A DNA stretch of 64,000 nt from Nocardia vinacea (lineage in GTDB: Bacteria; Actinomycetota; Actinomycetes; Mycobacteriales; Mycobacteriaceae): the NCBI RefSeq assembly GCF_035920345.1, contig NZ_CP109149.1, positions 1,922,001 through 1,986,000 of the forward strand. Direction: 5' to 3'. Made by a program: the position numbers and the translations under genes. Under the pieces are notes generated by a model, which was not told the origin of the DNA, searched no databases, and saw only the letters and a list, made by a program, of their open reading frames with translations. How positions within the stretch are numbered: position 1 is the first letter of the stretch; each line of letters starts with the position of its first letter. Shown in pieces: positions 42,395-54,656 of the stretch.

Positions 42395-44287
42395 ATGGCC
42401 ACTGCTGTAGGAATCGATCTGGGAACTACGAATTCTGTCATCGCGAGCTGGCAGAGCGGGGAGCCGGTGGTGATCGCCAATGCCGAGGGCGCGCGCACCA
42501 CACCATCGGTGGTTGCCTTCACCGAAAGCGGTGAGCGACTTGTCGGTCAGCTTGCCCGCAGACAGTCGATTTTGAATCCGAAGGGCACGATCTATTCGGC
42601 GAAGCGATTCATCGGCCGCCACTTCGACGAAATATCGGAGGAAGCCAAGGCGGTGAGCTTCGACGTCGTCGAGGGCGAGGGCGGCGTTGCCCGATTCGAT
42701 GTGCGAGGCAAGAAGTATGCGCCCGAGGAGATCAGCGCGCTGGTGCTGCGCAAGCTGGTCGATGACGCGAGCAAATATCTCGGGGAGCGGGTCAAAGAAG
42801 CGGTGATCACCGTGCCCGCCTACTTCAACGACGCACAGCGCAATGCCACCAAGGACGCGGGCCGGATCGCGGGACTCGACGTCCTGCGCATCATCAACGA
42901 GCCGACCGCCGCCGCATTGGCGTACGGATTGGACAAGCAGACCCACGAGACGGTGCTCGTATTCGATCTCGGCGGTGGCACTTTCGATGTCAGTCTGCTC
43001 GACGTCGGTGACGGTGTGGTCGAGGTCCGCTCCACCGCGGGCGATTCCCATTTGGGCGGCGACGACTTCGACCGGCGCATCGTCGACTATCTCGCCGACG
43101 AATTCCAGCGCGAAGAGCACATCGACCTACGTGCCGATCCGCAAGCGCTGCAACGACTTTTCGAGGCGGCAGAGAAGGCCAAGGTCGAGCTGTCCTCGGT
43201 GACACAGACACAGGTGAATCTGCCCTTCGTCACCGCCGACGCGAACGGACCCAAGCACCTCACCACAACGATCATGCGCTCGAAGTTCGAGGACCTGACC
43301 GCGGATCTGGTGCAGCGCTGCCTCGGCCCGGTGGAGCAGGCCATGAAGGACGCCAAGGTCACCGCCAATGACATCGACGAGGTGATCCTGGTCGGCGGTT
43401 CCACCCGCATCCCGGCGGTACAGGCGCTGGTGCGCAGGCTGACCGGCGGCAAGGATCCGAACATGAGCGTCAACCCGGACGAGGTCGTCGCGCTCGGCGC
43501 GGCCGTCCAGGCCGGCGTGCTCAAGGGCGAGGTCTCCGATGTGCTGCTGCTCGACGTAACGCCGCTGTCGCTCGGTGTGGAGACCCAGGGCGGCGTGATG
43601 ACGAAGATCATCGAGCGCAATACCACCATCCCGGCCCGGCGCAGCGAGGTGTTCTCCACCGCGGAGGACAACCAGCCCGCGGTCGATGTGGTGGTGCTCC
43701 AGGGCGAACGCGAGCGCGCCTCCGACAACCGCGTGCTCGGCCGGTTCCGACTGGAGGACATCCGGCCGGCACCACGCGGCCAGGCGCACGTCGAGGTCAC
43801 CTTCGACATCGACGCCAACGGCATCCTCAATGTCACCGCACGCGACAAGGACACCGGTAAAGAGCAGAGCATCACGATCAGCGAGCAGTCCAATTTGGAC
43901 CAGAGCGAGGTCGACCGGATGCTCGCCGAGGCCGAGCAGCACCGCCGCGAAGACGAGGAACTGCGCAAGGCCGTCGATGCCCGCAACGCTCTGGATTCGG
44001 CCGCGTACCAGGTGGAACGGCGCCTGGCCGAACTCGGTGACAGCGCGCCGCCACACGAGAGGGCACGCGCCGAGATGCTGATCGCCGACGCCAGACAGGC
44101 CGTCAAAGAAGAAGCGCCGCTGGATCGGGTGCAGTCGCTCACTTCGGAACTGCAGCAATTGCAGTACGGGTTGCAGCCCGCGCAATCCGGCAGCGGCGAC
44201 GGACCGTCAAGCTACGCGGGCGCGGGTGCAGGCGCGGGCTCACCCGGTGACGACGACGTGATCGATGCCGAGTTCGACCGGAGCTGA
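42395..44287 (+). CDS. dnaK: Hsp70 chaperone DnaK
   Basis: 630 residues. The ATG follows AAGGAA by 5 nt. ATPase signatures are complete: [34 protein letters not shown] and [20 protein letters not shown]. The substrate domain is present ([20 protein letters not shown]), with a shortened lid and an acidic tail ending [12 protein letters not shown]. It starts a nine-gene operon (grpE follows after 9 nt). No CTTGAGT/ACTCAAG HAIR element is visible upstream, so control differs from the classical HspR-regulated dnaK operon. It is probably a second, accessory DnaK system, since the primary operon normally carries hspR. Confidence 0.95.
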   Translation: MATAVGIDLGTTNSVIASWQSGEPVVIANAEGARTTPSVVAFTESGERLVGQLARRQSILNPKGTIYSAKRFIGRHFDEISEEAKAVSFDVVEGEGGVARFDVRGKKYAPEEISALVLRKLVDDASKYLGERVKEAVITVPAYFNDAQRNATKDAGRIAGLDVLRIINEPTAAALAYGLDKQTHETVLVFDLGGGTFDVSLLDVGDGVVEVRSTAGDSHLGGDDFDRRIVDYLADEFQREEHIDLRADPQALQRLFEAAEKAKVELSSVTQTQVNLPFVTADANGPKHLTTTIMRSKFEDLTADLVQRCLGPVEQAMKDAKVTANDIDEVILVGGSTRIPAVQALVRRLTGGKDPNMSVNPDEVVALGAAVQAGVLKGEVSDVLLLDVTPLSLGVETQGGVMTKIIERNTTIPARRSEVFSTAEDNQPAVDVVVLQGERERASDNRVLGRFRLEDIRPAPRGQAHVEVTFDIDANGILNVTARDKDTGKEQSITISEQSNLDQSEVDRMLAEAEQHRREDEELRKAVDARNALDSAAYQVERRLAELGDSAPPHERARAEMLIADARQAVKEEAPLDRVQSLTSELQQLQYGLQPAQSGSGDGPSSYAGAGAGAGSPGDDDVIDAEFDRS

Positions 44288-44296
44288 GGATTTCCG

Positions 44297-44794
44297 ATGG
44301 ATACCTCCGCAGACCAGTCGACCACCGACACCCCCGATCCGGACGCGGCGCCCGAAGAACCCGCAGCCCAGATCGCCCAGTTGGAAGACCGCTGGCGCCG
44401 CGCCGCCGCCGATCTGGACAACCTACGCAAGCGCTACGCCAGGGATCTCGATCGAGAGCGCGCGGCCGAACGATCGAAGGTGGCGGGCGCCTGGCTACCG
44501 ATGCTGGACAACTTGGAACTGGCGCTGGCGCACGCGAACGGCGATGCGGACCCACTGGTCGCGGGCGTTCGCGCGATCCGGGACCAGGCGGTGCAGGTAC
44601 TCGAACAGCTCGGTTACCCGAGGCATTCGGAGGTGGGGGTGCCGTTCTCCCCGGAAATGCACGAGGTGGTCAGCGTGGTCGACCGGTCCGATTTCCCGCC
44701 GGGAACCGTGGTCGAGGTGCTGCGCCCCGGATACGGCGAGAACGGACGGCAGCTGCGTCCGGCGGCCGTGATCGTCAGCAGACGCGAGGAGTGA
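44297..44794 (+). CDS. grpE: GrpE nucleotide exchange factor
   Basis: 165 residues. An acidic disordered N-terminus is followed by the dimeric coiled coil (IAQLEDRWRRAAADLDNLRK, RYARDLDRERAAERSKVAGA). The four-helix part and beta-wing follow (WLPMLDNLELALAH, VGVPFSPEMHEVVSVVDR, GTVVEVLRPGYGENGRQLRP). It exchanges ADP on DnaK. It is tightly packed between dnaK and dnaJ. Confidence 0.93.
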   Translation: MDTSADQSTTDTPDPDAAPEEPAAQIAQLEDRWRRAAADLDNLRKRYARDLDRERAAERSKVAGAWLPMLDNLELALAHANGDADPLVAGVRAIRDQAVQVLEQLGYPRHSEVGVPFSPEMHEVVSVVDRSDFPPGTVVEVLRPGYGENGRQLRPAAVIVSRREE

Positions 44795-44800
44795 GCGTCG

Positions 44801-45721
44801 ATGGCGCGCGATTACTACGAGGTCCTCGGGGTTCCCCGCGATGCCGACAAGGACCAGATTCAGCAGGCATATCGCAAGTTGGCGCGGCGATATCACCCGG
44901 ATGTGAATTCCGATCCGGCGGCGGAGGATCGGTTCAAGGAGGTCAGCGAGGCGTACGAGGTCCTGTCCGATCCGTCGACGAGGAGTCGCTACGACCGCTT
45001 CGGTGAGGACTTCCGGCGAGTGCCGGAGGACTACGACGAACGGGTCGGCGCGGCCACCGGTGGTTTCGGTGGCGGCAGCGGTGGTTTCGGTGGCGGGACC
45101 CGCGTGCACTTCGGTCGCGGTTTCGACGGCAACGTCGACTTCGGCGACATATTCGGCGATATCTTCGGTGGCCGTGGCGGCGGATACGGACCGATTCCGG
45201 GTGCCGATCAGGAGGCGGTCCTGGAGCTGACCGTCGAGGAGGCCTACCGCGGCGGCAAGCGCAAGCTCGGGCTCGACGGGCGCAGCTACGACGTTGATAT
45301 CCCGGCCGGGGTGATCGACGGCCAGCGGATCCGGCTGGCCGGGCAGGGCGGCAGGGGCAGTGGCGACGCGCCTGCCGGGGATCTCTACCTGGTCGTGCAC
45401 ATCAAGGCGCATCCGCGCTTCCGGTTGGTCGGCCGCGACATCTACGTCGACCTGCCCGTGTCCCCGTGGGAGGCGGTGCTCGGCGCCACCGTCGCGGTCC
45501 CGACTCCGAGCGGCGAGGCGAAAGTCAAAGTGGTGCCGGGCTCCTCGACCGGGCGCAAGCTGCGATTGCGTGGCGCGGGCATGCCCAATGCCCGCGGCGC
45601 CAACGGCAACCTGTACGCCGAGGTCAAGGTCATAGTGCCGTCGAAACCGACCGCGCGGGAACGGGAGCTGTTCGAGCAGTTGGCCGCCGAATCGACCTTC
45701 GATCCGAGGAGACAGCAATGA
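44801..45721 (+). CDS. dnaJ: class B DnaJ (CbpA-like) co-chaperone
   Basis: 306 residues. The J domain ([20 protein letters not shown]) has the HPD motif in [17 protein letters not shown]-rich linker follows ([28 protein letters not shown]), then two beta-barrel client-binding domains ([40 protein letters not shown]). The class A zinc finger is missing, so it is a CbpA-type J protein. That fits the downstream CbpM-like modulator. It stimulates DnaK ATPase and delivers clients. Confidence 0.92.
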   Translation: MARDYYEVLGVPRDADKDQIQQAYRKLARRYHPDVNSDPAAEDRFKEVSEAYEVLSDPSTRSRYDRFGEDFRRVPEDYDERVGAATGGFGGGSGGFGGGTRVHFGRGFDGNVDFGDIFGDIFGGRGGGYGPIPGADQEAVLELTVEEAYRGGKRKLGLDGRSYDVDIPAGVIDGQRIRLAGQGGRGSGDAPAGDLYLVVHIKAHPRFRLVGRDIYVDLPVSPWEAVLGATVAVPTPSGEAKVKVVPGSSTGRKLRLRGAGMPNARGANGNLYAEVKVIVPSKPTARERELFEQLAAESTFDPRRQQ

Positions 45722-46019
45722 GCGCGCCCACACCGCAATACGTGATCGTGCGGCAACCGGGGCTGCGGCTCGACGATTTCGCACAGCGGTCCGGTCTGCA
45801 TCCGGACATGGTGCGCAAATTGGTCGCGCTCGGAGTGCTCGACGGTGCCCGCGAAGGTACCGAACTTCGCTTCGAACCGTCCGCGGTGGCCGTTGTCGCC
45901 CGAATCCAGCGCTTGCGGTCCGGGCTCGGATTGAACTATGCGGCAATCGGGTTGGTGCTCGATCTGCTGGACCGAATCGAAGAACTCGAAGCCGATCCTC
46001 GTCGAAGGAGGACGTCCCG

Positions 46020-46038
<19 letters not shown>
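45718..46038 (+). CDS. CbpM/MerR-like chaperone modulator
   Basis: 106 residues. The ATG overlaps the dnaJ stop (ATGA) and the 3' end overlaps clpB by 19 nt. A MerR-type winged helix ([40 protein letters not shown]) is followed by a helix ([20 protein letters not shown]). CbpM proteins bind the J domain of CbpA and inhibit it; HspR proteins are MerR-like repressors. The size and position between dnaJ and clpB allow either role, so it may be a modulator, a repressor or both. Confidence 0.75.
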
Positions 46039-48650
<2,612 letters not shown>

Positions 48651-48665
48651 AAACGAGGTACGACC

Positions 48666-49118
48666 ATGGAAACCGCGAAGATCAAATGCCCCAACTGTGG
48701 GAGGTTCAACCGGGTTCCGGCCGCGGCGGAGGGCACACCGCGCTGCGGTAACTGCCACAAACCGCTGCCATGGATCGTCGCGGCGGGGGACGACGACTTC
48801 ACCGAGGTGACCGAAAAGTCCTCGGTGCCAGTCCTTGTCGACCTGTGGGCAACCTGGTGTCGGCCCTGTCTGATGGTCAGCCCGGCGCTCGAACAGCTCG
48901 CGACCGAACGTGCCGGTCGGCTGAAGCTGGTCAAGGTCGACGTCGATGCCGCACCCCGCACCGCCGAGCGGTTCGTCGTGCGGGCCGTGCCAACCTTGCT
49001 CGTGCTCGACCACGGCGAGGTGCTGGCCCGGCAGGCGGGCGCCGCTCCGGTACCGGAACTGCGGAGGTGGCTGGACCAGGGCCTCTCCGATCGAGCGGAT
49101 AAGGGGGTGACCGCATGA
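48666..49118 (+). CDS. trxC: thioredoxin 2 (TrxC-like) with N-terminal zinc finger
   Basis: 150 residues. The N-terminal zinc finger is KCPNCGRFN plus RCGNCHKPLP. The thioredoxin fold carries the redox site LWATWCRPCLMVSP, so the dipeptide between the cysteines is Arg-Pro instead of Gly-Pro, which should shift its potential. A cis-Pro is in RAVPTLLVLD. The order matches TrxC, an oxidative-stress thioredoxin. Its 3' end overlaps the next gene by 4 nt. Confidence 0.9.
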   Translation: METAKIKCPNCGRFNRVPAAAEGTPRCGNCHKPLPWIVAAGDDDFTEVTEKSSVPVLVDLWATWCRPCLMVSPALEQLATERAGRLKLVKVDVDAAPRTAERFVVRAVPTLLVLDHGEVLARQAGAAPVPELRRWLDQGLSDRADKGVTA

Positions 49119-49381
49119 CCTCCATCTATACCGATCCCCACGTCGCGGCGATCCAGCCGGTGGCGCCGCGGACACCGCAGGGCTGCGAAGAGTGTCTTCA
49201 GCTCGGCACGCCATGGCTGCATCTGCGGCTGTGCCTGACCTGCGGGCACGTCGGCTGCTGTGACTCGTCCCCGATGCGGCACGCGCGAGGGCACGCTACC
49301 GGGACCGGCCACCCCATCGTCGAATCGATGGAACCCGGCGAGAATTGGCGCTGGTGCTACGTCCACCAGAACTTCGTCTGA
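49115..49381 (+). CDS. UBP-type zinc finger protein
   Basis: 88 residues. The ZnF-UBP layout is complete: GCEECLQLGTPWLHLRLCLT, CGHVGCCDSSPMRHARGHAT and TGHPIVESMEPGENWRWCYV. In eukaryotes this fold binds the ubiquitin C-terminus. Bacterial stand-alone versions are often near redox genes, and their ligand is unknown. It overlaps trxC (ATGA) and shares a base with the next start (TGATG), so it is strictly coupled to the redox genes. Confidence 0.9.
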   Translation: MTSIYTDPHVAAIQPVAPRTPQGCEECLQLGTPWLHLRLCLTCGHVGCCDSSPMRHARGHATGTGHPIVESMEPGENWRWCYVHQNFV

Positions 49382-51030
49382 TGAACGTCGAAACCCCGGA
49401 CGATGTCGGCGCGTTTCCGCGATTGTCGGACGCGCAGGTGGCGACGCTCGCCGTCGGCGGCGCCCGGCGAGCGGTGCGCGCCGGTGAGACGTTGGTTCGC
49501 GCCGGCGCGCCGAGCGACGAGTTCTTCGTGATCCTGTCCGGCACCGTCGCGATCGTCGACGACGACGCGGGGGAACGCCGGGTGCTGCGCATCCACGGGC
49601 CCGGCCGATTCCTCGGCGAGCTGGGCCTGCTGGAAGGTCAGGTCGCGTTCTACACCGCGGAGATGATCGAAGACGGCGAGGTGCTGGTCGTCCCGGTCCA
49701 GCGGATACGCGCGCTGGTCGAACACGATCCGGTGCTCAGCGACCTCATTCTGCGCGCGTATCTGATCCGCCGCTGCCGGCTGCTCGGTATCGTCTCCGGA
49801 TTCCGAATCATCGGTTCCTGCTACTCGCCCGACACCCGGCGGCTACGCGAGTTCGCGATGCGAAACCGATTGCCGCACACCTGGATCGACCTCGAGCGCG
49901 ACAGTCGAGCCGAACAACTCCTGCGTGATCTCGGGGTCGCACCCGAGGACACTCCGGTCGTCATCTGGCGTGGCGAGCGGGTGCTGCGCAATCCGACGAA
50001 TGCCGAATTGGGGCGCCTCATCGGCCTACCGGTTCCGGACACGCTGCGCGAGGTGTGCGACCTCATCGTGGTGGGTGCTGGCCCGGCCGGCCTGGCCGCC
50101 TCGGTGTACGGCGCCTCGGACGGGCTCGACACCTCGATGCTGGAGGCGATTGCGGCGGGTGGGCAGGCGGGCACCTCTTCGCGCATCGAGAACTACCTGG
50201 GCTTTCCCGCGGGCATCTCCGGCACCGAGCTGGCCGAGCGAGCGGTCATCCAGGCCGGAAAGTTCGGTGCTCGATTGCTGGTGTCCGCGGAGGTAGTCGG
50301 GCTGGAAGCCGAGGATGGACACCATCTGCTGCGGCTGGCCGGTGGCGGCGCGCTGCTCGGCCGCACCGTCGTCCTGGCCACCGGCGCCCGCTATCGCAGA
50401 CTCGCCGTGACCGGAATCGAGCGCTTCGAAGGCACCGGCGTGTACTACGCCGCGACCCATCAGGAGGCGTCGATGTGCGGTGTGAACCCGGTGGCGATCG
50501 TCGGCGGCGGTAACTCCGCAGGGCAGGCAACGGTGTTTCTCGCCGGTCACGTCGAGCACGTGCACCTGCTCATCCGGGATGGCGATCTCGGCAAGAGTAT
50601 GTCCCGGTATCTGGTCGAGCAGATCGAGCAGCACCCGAGTGTAACGGTGCACCGCGACACCGAGGTGCGCGAGGTAGCCGGTGTCAGCGAACTCGAAGCA
50701 ATCGTGGTCGAGAACAATCGCACCGGGGAGAGGGAGAAGCTCGCGGTGGGCGCCCTGTTCGTTTTCATCGGGGCCGTACCGTGCACCGTCTGGTTGGCGG
50801 ACACCGTCGCGCTAGACGCGCACGGCTTCGTCCGGACCGGCCCGGACGCGGTGTACCCAGCCGAGGATCAGCGCGATTCCGGCCGTCGACCGCTACCGCT
50901 CGAAACAAGCAGGCCCGGCGTCTTCGCGGTGGGCGATGTCCGTAGTGGCTCGGTCAAACGAGTCGCGTCCGCCGTCGGTGAAGGCGCGATGGCGGTGCGC
51001 CATATTCACGAGTACTTCGAGAGGAGCTGA
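49381..51030 (+). CDS. cNMP-binding/thioredoxin-reductase-like flavoprotein without the redox CxxC
   Basis: 549 residues from the ATG at 49381. Residues 15-130 are a cyclic-nucleotide-binding fold (LVRAGAPSDEFFVILSGTVA, GPGRFLGELGLLEGQVAFYT). Residues 140-215 are a thioredoxin-like linker (FRIIGSCYSPDTRRLREFAM, VVIWRGERVLRNPTNAELGR). From about 222 it is TrxR-like, with FAD box DLIVVGAGPAGLAASVYGAS, ENYLGFPAGISGTELAERA, NAD(P) box VAIVGGGNSAGQATVFLAGH and FAVGDVRSGSVKRVASAVGE. Thioredoxin reductases carry CATC where this protein reads YYAATHQEAS. It therefore cannot use the usual disulfide relay, although a nearby Cys (SMCGVNP) remains. Regulation by a nucleotide ligand is inferred. Confidence 0.88.
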   Translation: MNVETPDDVGAFPRLSDAQVATLAVGGARRAVRAGETLVRAGAPSDEFFVILSGTVAIVDDDAGERRVLRIHGPGRFLGELGLLEGQVAFYTAEMIEDGEVLVVPVQRIRALVEHDPVLSDLILRAYLIRRCRLLGIVSGFRIIGSCYSPDTRRLREFAMRNRLPHTWIDLERDSRAEQLLRDLGVAPEDTPVVIWRGERVLRNPTNAELGRLIGLPVPDTLREVCDLIVVGAGPAGLAASVYGASDGLDTSMLEAIAAGGQAGTSSRIENYLGFPAGISGTELAERAVIQAGKFGARLLVSAEVVGLEAEDGHHLLRLAGGGALLGRTVVLATGARYRRLAVTGIERFEGTGVYYAATHQEASMCGVNPVAIVGGGNSAGQATVFLAGHVEHVHLLIRDGDLGKSMSRYLVEQIEQHPSVTVHRDTEVREVAGVSELEAIVVENNRTGEREKLAVGALFVFIGAVPCTVWLADTVALDAHGFVRTGPDAVYPAEDQRDSGRRPLPLETSRPGVFAVGDVRSGSVKRVASAVGEGAMAVRHIHEYFERS

Positions 51031-51035
51031 CCGAA

Positions 51036-51485
51036 ATGCCGGTAATGGGCGTTGTTAAATTTCAGCGTTTCTTCCGTGCCGCGGCGGGGCTGCAGGTGGA
51101 CCGCAATGATCTCAAGCGCTACACCGAATTCATCGACGACAAGATCTATGACCTGTTCGTCGTTGCCAAGGCGTCGGCGAAGGCGAACTCGCGCGATGTG
51201 ATCGAATCGTGGGACCTGCCGATCACCGCGGGACTGCAGCAGAGCATCCATCGGTTCGAGAAGCTGGATGAGGAGGTCGAGCTGCAACCGCTGCTCGACC
51301 AACTCGCCGCGCGCCCGCCGCTCGACCTCGCCCTCTCGGACGACACCGAGCGTCGGCTGCCGCTGATTGCCGGTGGTCTGAGCGTGGCGCTCGCGCAGAC
51401 GTTCGTCGCCATCGCACCGAAGGTCAAGAATCCGGGAACCGCCGAATGGTCCGTGGTATTCGAGATATTTCATCTGCTGCTTTGA
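51036..51485 (+). CDS. DUF1931 histone-fold doublet protein
   Basis: 149 residues; the ATG has GAGGAG upstream. It begins MPVMGVVKFQRFFRAAAGLQ and VDRNDLKRYTEFIDDKIYDL and continues ANSRDVIESWDLPITAGLQQ, PLLDQLAARPPLDLALSDD and PLIAGGLSVALAQTFVAIAP. This is DUF1931, whose known structures show two histone folds in one chain. It lies 5 nt after the flavoprotein gene and closes the chaperone operon. The role is unknown: DNA binding, or a scaffold for stress adaptation. Confidence 0.9.
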   Translation: MPVMGVVKFQRFFRAAAGLQVDRNDLKRYTEFIDDKIYDLFVVAKASAKANSRDVIESWDLPITAGLQQSIHRFEKLDEEVELQPLLDQLAARPPLDLALSDDTERRLPLIAGGLSVALAQTFVAIAPKVKNPGTAEWSVVFEIFHLLL

Positions 51486-51714
51486 CCCAGCAACGGCATA
51501 TTCGTCATAGGCTGCAAACGCCGGATTGATCGGTGTACCGTCAATGATCAACGCCCGCAGAATTAATCCGCACCTGGATGTTGTCATTCGAAGTGGATCG
51601 GTGTGCGTGGCGGCGAGTGGATCGGCCGAAAATTTCGGGGTGGGCGCGGCCGAGCACGCCGCAGCAGCGCCGGGCCCGACCTCGAAACCTGCTGCCACGG
51701 GCCAGACCCCCGCC

Positions 51715-53391
51715 ATGAATCAGCAATTGTTGAGTTATCCAATCGCCGACGGCCCGGCGCGCGCACAACTGGCGTCGCTGCACGGGCTGTGCGCGCTGTC
51801 GGCGGCGCTGTCGAGCAAGCACGAAGAAGTCGAAATACTTCGAATGGCCGGTGCGGCTGTCCCGTCCCTCGGCTCGTGTCGCACGCGGGCGAGCTATCAC
51901 CGGGTGGACGGCGAATTCGTGCCGTACCCGCAGACGCGACCCGCACAGCCCGGCCTGGACGCGCAGGTCAGTGACCAGGGCGGCGAGGGCAGCGTGAACC
52001 TGGCCGACGAGAAGTGGGGGTGGGCGTTCGTCCTGCGAAGTTCGTCCGGAGCGGTTGGTTCACTCATTGTCGGTTCCGACCGCGCACCGCGGCCAGACGA
52101 GATATTCCTGCTGGAAGTGCTGGCGCAGCTCACCGGTGCGGCGCTGGCCAATGCGACCACGCACGAACGTGCTTCCGCCCACGCGATCGAGCTCACCCAG
52201 ATCAACGAGCGCTTGGCCGCCACGGTGCGACGCCTCGAACGGCAGACGCGGGTGCACGAGGTGCTCGCCGGAGCCGCCGCGTACGGACAGGGCGAACAGG
52301 GTATCGCCGACGCCCTCGCTCAGCTGACCGATTTGCCCGTCGCGGTCGAGGACCCCTTCGGCAATCTGCGGGCCTGGTCTGGACCCGGCCGACCGGAACC
52401 CTATCCCAAAGCCGCACCGGAGCAGCGTGATCAACTGCTGCATCGTCTCGCGACCCACAATGCGCCGCTGCGGGTCCAAGATCGGGTGATCATGCTGGTG
52501 AAACCACGTACCGAGGTCCTCGGCACGCTCGCACTGATCGACCCGGACCATCGCGTGGTCGAGGCTCAGCTGTTCGCACTGGTGTACGGCAGCACCATGC
52601 TCGCCCTCGAACTCGCACATCAACGCAATCTCGCCGAGATCGAACTGCGGCTACGTCGCGAGCTCGTCGACGATCTCGCCTCCGGCACCGACAATGACAG
52701 CGCCTACGCCCGCGCAGAAGCATTGGGACACGACCTGCGCGGACCGCACTACGTCGTCCTGGTGCACAGCGCGGGCCGCGCCGACGATACGATCGCAGAG
52801 GCCGCGAGCCACGCCGCGTCGGCCCTGAGTCTGCAATACATCCTGGGCCGCCACGGCGGCACGGTCGTGCTGATCACCGACCGCAGACCGGATCCGGGCG
52901 CCTTCCACCACGCAATCCGCGAACGCGTCGACGCGACGCCGATAACCATCGGGATCAGCGGCCGGTGCGAGCAGCCGAGCGATTTCGCGCGATCGTTCGC
53001 CGACGCACTCCGTGCCGTCCATATCCGGCTGCGGTCGCGGATACCGGATGGCGCGACGGCATTCGAAGAACTCGGCTTCTATCGTCTGGTCGACGCGGCG
53101 CACGCCGACGGTCAGGTCGACGGCTTCATGCGCGAATGGCTCGGTGCCCTCCTGGATTACGACGCCACCCGGAACTCGGACCTCGTGTACACCCTGGCCC
53201 AGTATCTCGAATGCGGCGGCAACTATAACGATTCCGCCGCCGTGTTACACATCCATCGCAGCACCCTGCGCTATCGCCTCGGCCGCATCCGCGAACTCAC
53301 CGGCTTCGACTTACGTGATGTGAATATCCGATTCAATCTCCAAGCAGCAACGCGCGCGTGGCAATTCCTGTCCGCCGTCCCTGATCCGTGA
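51715..53391 (+). CDS. PucR/CdaR-family transcriptional regulator
   Basis: 558 residues from the ATG at 51715, chosen because protein-like sequence starts at NQQLLSYPIADGPARAQLAS; the frame is open to 51526 and the ribosome-binding site is weak. A GAF-like sensor covers about residues 100-150 (AFVLRSSSGAVGSLIVGSDR). A long helix follows (LTQINERLAATVRRLERQTR), then the GGDEF-like CdaR middle (LGHDLRGPHYVVLVHSAGRA, ITIGISGRCEQPSDFARSFA). The C-terminal HTH_30 reads DSAAVLHIHRSTLRYRLGRI. It lies 229 nt downstream of the chaperone operon in the same direction; its targets are unknown. Confidence 0.82.
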   Translation: MNQQLLSYPIADGPARAQLASLHGLCALSAALSSKHEEVEILRMAGAAVPSLGSCRTRASYHRVDGEFVPYPQTRPAQPGLDAQVSDQGGEGSVNLADEKWGWAFVLRSSSGAVGSLIVGSDRAPRPDEIFLLEVLAQLTGAALANATTHERASAHAIELTQINERLAATVRRLERQTRVHEVLAGAAAYGQGEQGIADALAQLTDLPVAVEDPFGNLRAWSGPGRPEPYPKAAPEQRDQLLHRLATHNAPLRVQDRVIMLVKPRTEVLGTLALIDPDHRVVEAQLFALVYGSTMLALELAHQRNLAEIELRLRRELVDDLASGTDNDSAYARAEALGHDLRGPHYVVLVHSAGRADDTIAEAASHAASALSLQYILGRHGGTVVLITDRRPDPGAFHHAIRERVDATPITIGISGRCEQPSDFARSFADALRAVHIRLRSRIPDGATAFEELGFYRLVDAAHADGQVDGFMREWLGALLDYDATRNSDLVYTLAQYLECGGNYNDSAAVLHIHRSTLRYRLGRIRELTGFDLRDVNIRFNLQAATRAWQFLSAVPDP

Positions 53392-53789
53392 CGTTGTTGC
53401 GAACGCCAGCCCGTGCGAGGTTGTCAGCAGTTCGGCCTGCTCCCCCGAAGCCGAGATACGTATCGACTGATGGACACTGTGGGCCCGGGGAACGATTTCC
53501 CGGCGAACTCGACACCAAGTGTGCTGAGAACACTCGATTACCGAATCTGCTGCGGCTGACCGTGAAACAGGCATGTGCCCGCGACGGCTGCGGAGCGACG
53601 CTGTCCGCACCGTCCAATGCCTGGCCCAAGGTCCGCACGAGATCGTCGATGGCGGCTGGATTCAGTTGCCGCATTGGATGCGGCGTGATCGCTGGCGGAA
53701 ATAGTTCCGCTCCGACGCGGGTTAGTTTCCATGGAAACCAAATTGTGGGTCGGTGATCAGGCCGGCACCGATCTTGGAGAGGGCACCTC
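53392..53789. other. intergenic, no gene seen
   Basis: No frame with family resemblance. It contains the leader of the pirin gene with GGAGAGGGC before its ATG. Confidence 0.5.
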
Positions 53790-54557
53790 ATGAGCACCAT
53801 CGACTTGACTCCCACCGTCGACATCCGCCGCGCCGAGGACCGGTTCAAGTCCGACTTCGGCTGGCTGGATTCCAAGCACTCGTTCTCGTTCGGCCACCAT
53901 CTCGACCAGGCCAACACTCATCATGGGCTGCTGCTGGTCAACAACGACGACATCGTCGATCCCGGTACGGGGTTCGACACCCATCCACACCGCGACATGG
54001 AGATCGTCACGTGGGTGCTGGAGGGCTCGCTGGTCCACCAGGACTCCACCGGCCACAACGGCGTGATCTACCCCGGCCTGGCGCAGCGCATGAGCGCCGG
54101 CACCGGCATCCTGCACTCGGAGAAGAACGACTCGTGGCGGCTCAGCGGCGACGTCCACCAGGACCCGGTGCACTTCGTGCAGATGTGGGTGGTGCCCGAC
54201 GAGGCCGGTATCACCCCCGGTTATGAGCAGCTGGAGATCGAGGCGGAACTGCTGTCCGGTGGTCTGCTGCCGGTCGCATCGGGTATGCGCAAACATGACG
54301 GCCACGCCGCGATCCGGATCCGGAACTCGCATGCGGCCCTGTACGTCGCGCGGCTCGCCCCGGGACAGTCGGTGCCCCTGCCCGACGCGCCGTTCCTGCA
54401 CCTGTTCGTGGCCCGCGGCGCGGTGACACTGGAGGGTGCCGGCCCGTTGCATACCGGCGACGCGGTGCGCTTCACCGCTACCGGCGGCCAGCAGGTCACC
54501 GCGAGCGAGCCCGCCGAGATCCTGGTCTGGGAAATGCACGCCAGCGTCCAGTTCTGA
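53790..54557 (+). CDS. pirin-family protein
   Basis: 255 residues. It is a bicupin with metal ligands in the N-terminal cupin: DTHPHRDMEIVTWVLEGSLV and MSAGTGILHSEKND, matching the pirin H-x-H...H...E pattern, then PVHFVQMWVVPDEAGITPGY. The C-terminal cupin reads LYVARLAPGQSVPLPDAPFL. Pirins include quercetin-2,3-dioxygenases and redox-responsive iron proteins. The function here is open. It is convergent with the glucokinase gene. Confidence 0.88.
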   Translation: MSTIDLTPTVDIRRAEDRFKSDFGWLDSKHSFSFGHHLDQANTHHGLLLVNNDDIVDPGTGFDTHPHRDMEIVTWVLEGSLVHQDSTGHNGVIYPGLAQRMSAGTGILHSEKNDSWRLSGDVHQDPVHFVQMWVVPDEAGITPGYEQLEIEAELLSGGLLPVASGMRKHDGHAAIRIRNSHAALYVARLAPGQSVPLPDAPFLHLFVARGAVTLEGAGPLHTGDAVRFTATGGQQVTASEPAEILVWEMHASVQF

Positions 54558-54575
54558 CCTTCGGTGCCCATCCAC

Positions 54576-54656
54576 CGTCAGGCGCGGGGATGTGACTTTC
54601 TCGGAGTCAACATCCGCCGCTACCACGGCCGGGTCCCGCTGATCAAACCCAGCGAA
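54576..54656 (+). pseudogene. group II intron reverse transcriptase/maturase fragment
   Basis: The plus frame reads RGCDFLGVNIRRYHGRVPLI then KPSEDD, the conserved GFDFLGFxxR...KPS unit at the thumb/X-domain border of group II intron maturases. Only about 26 codons remain, and they overlap the 3' end of the convergent glucokinase gene. Confidence 0.55.

Noticed and set aside
43127..44185. Long minus frames antisense to dnaK
   Set aside because: GC-rich codon bias creates open antisense frames; DnaK on the plus strand is unambiguous.
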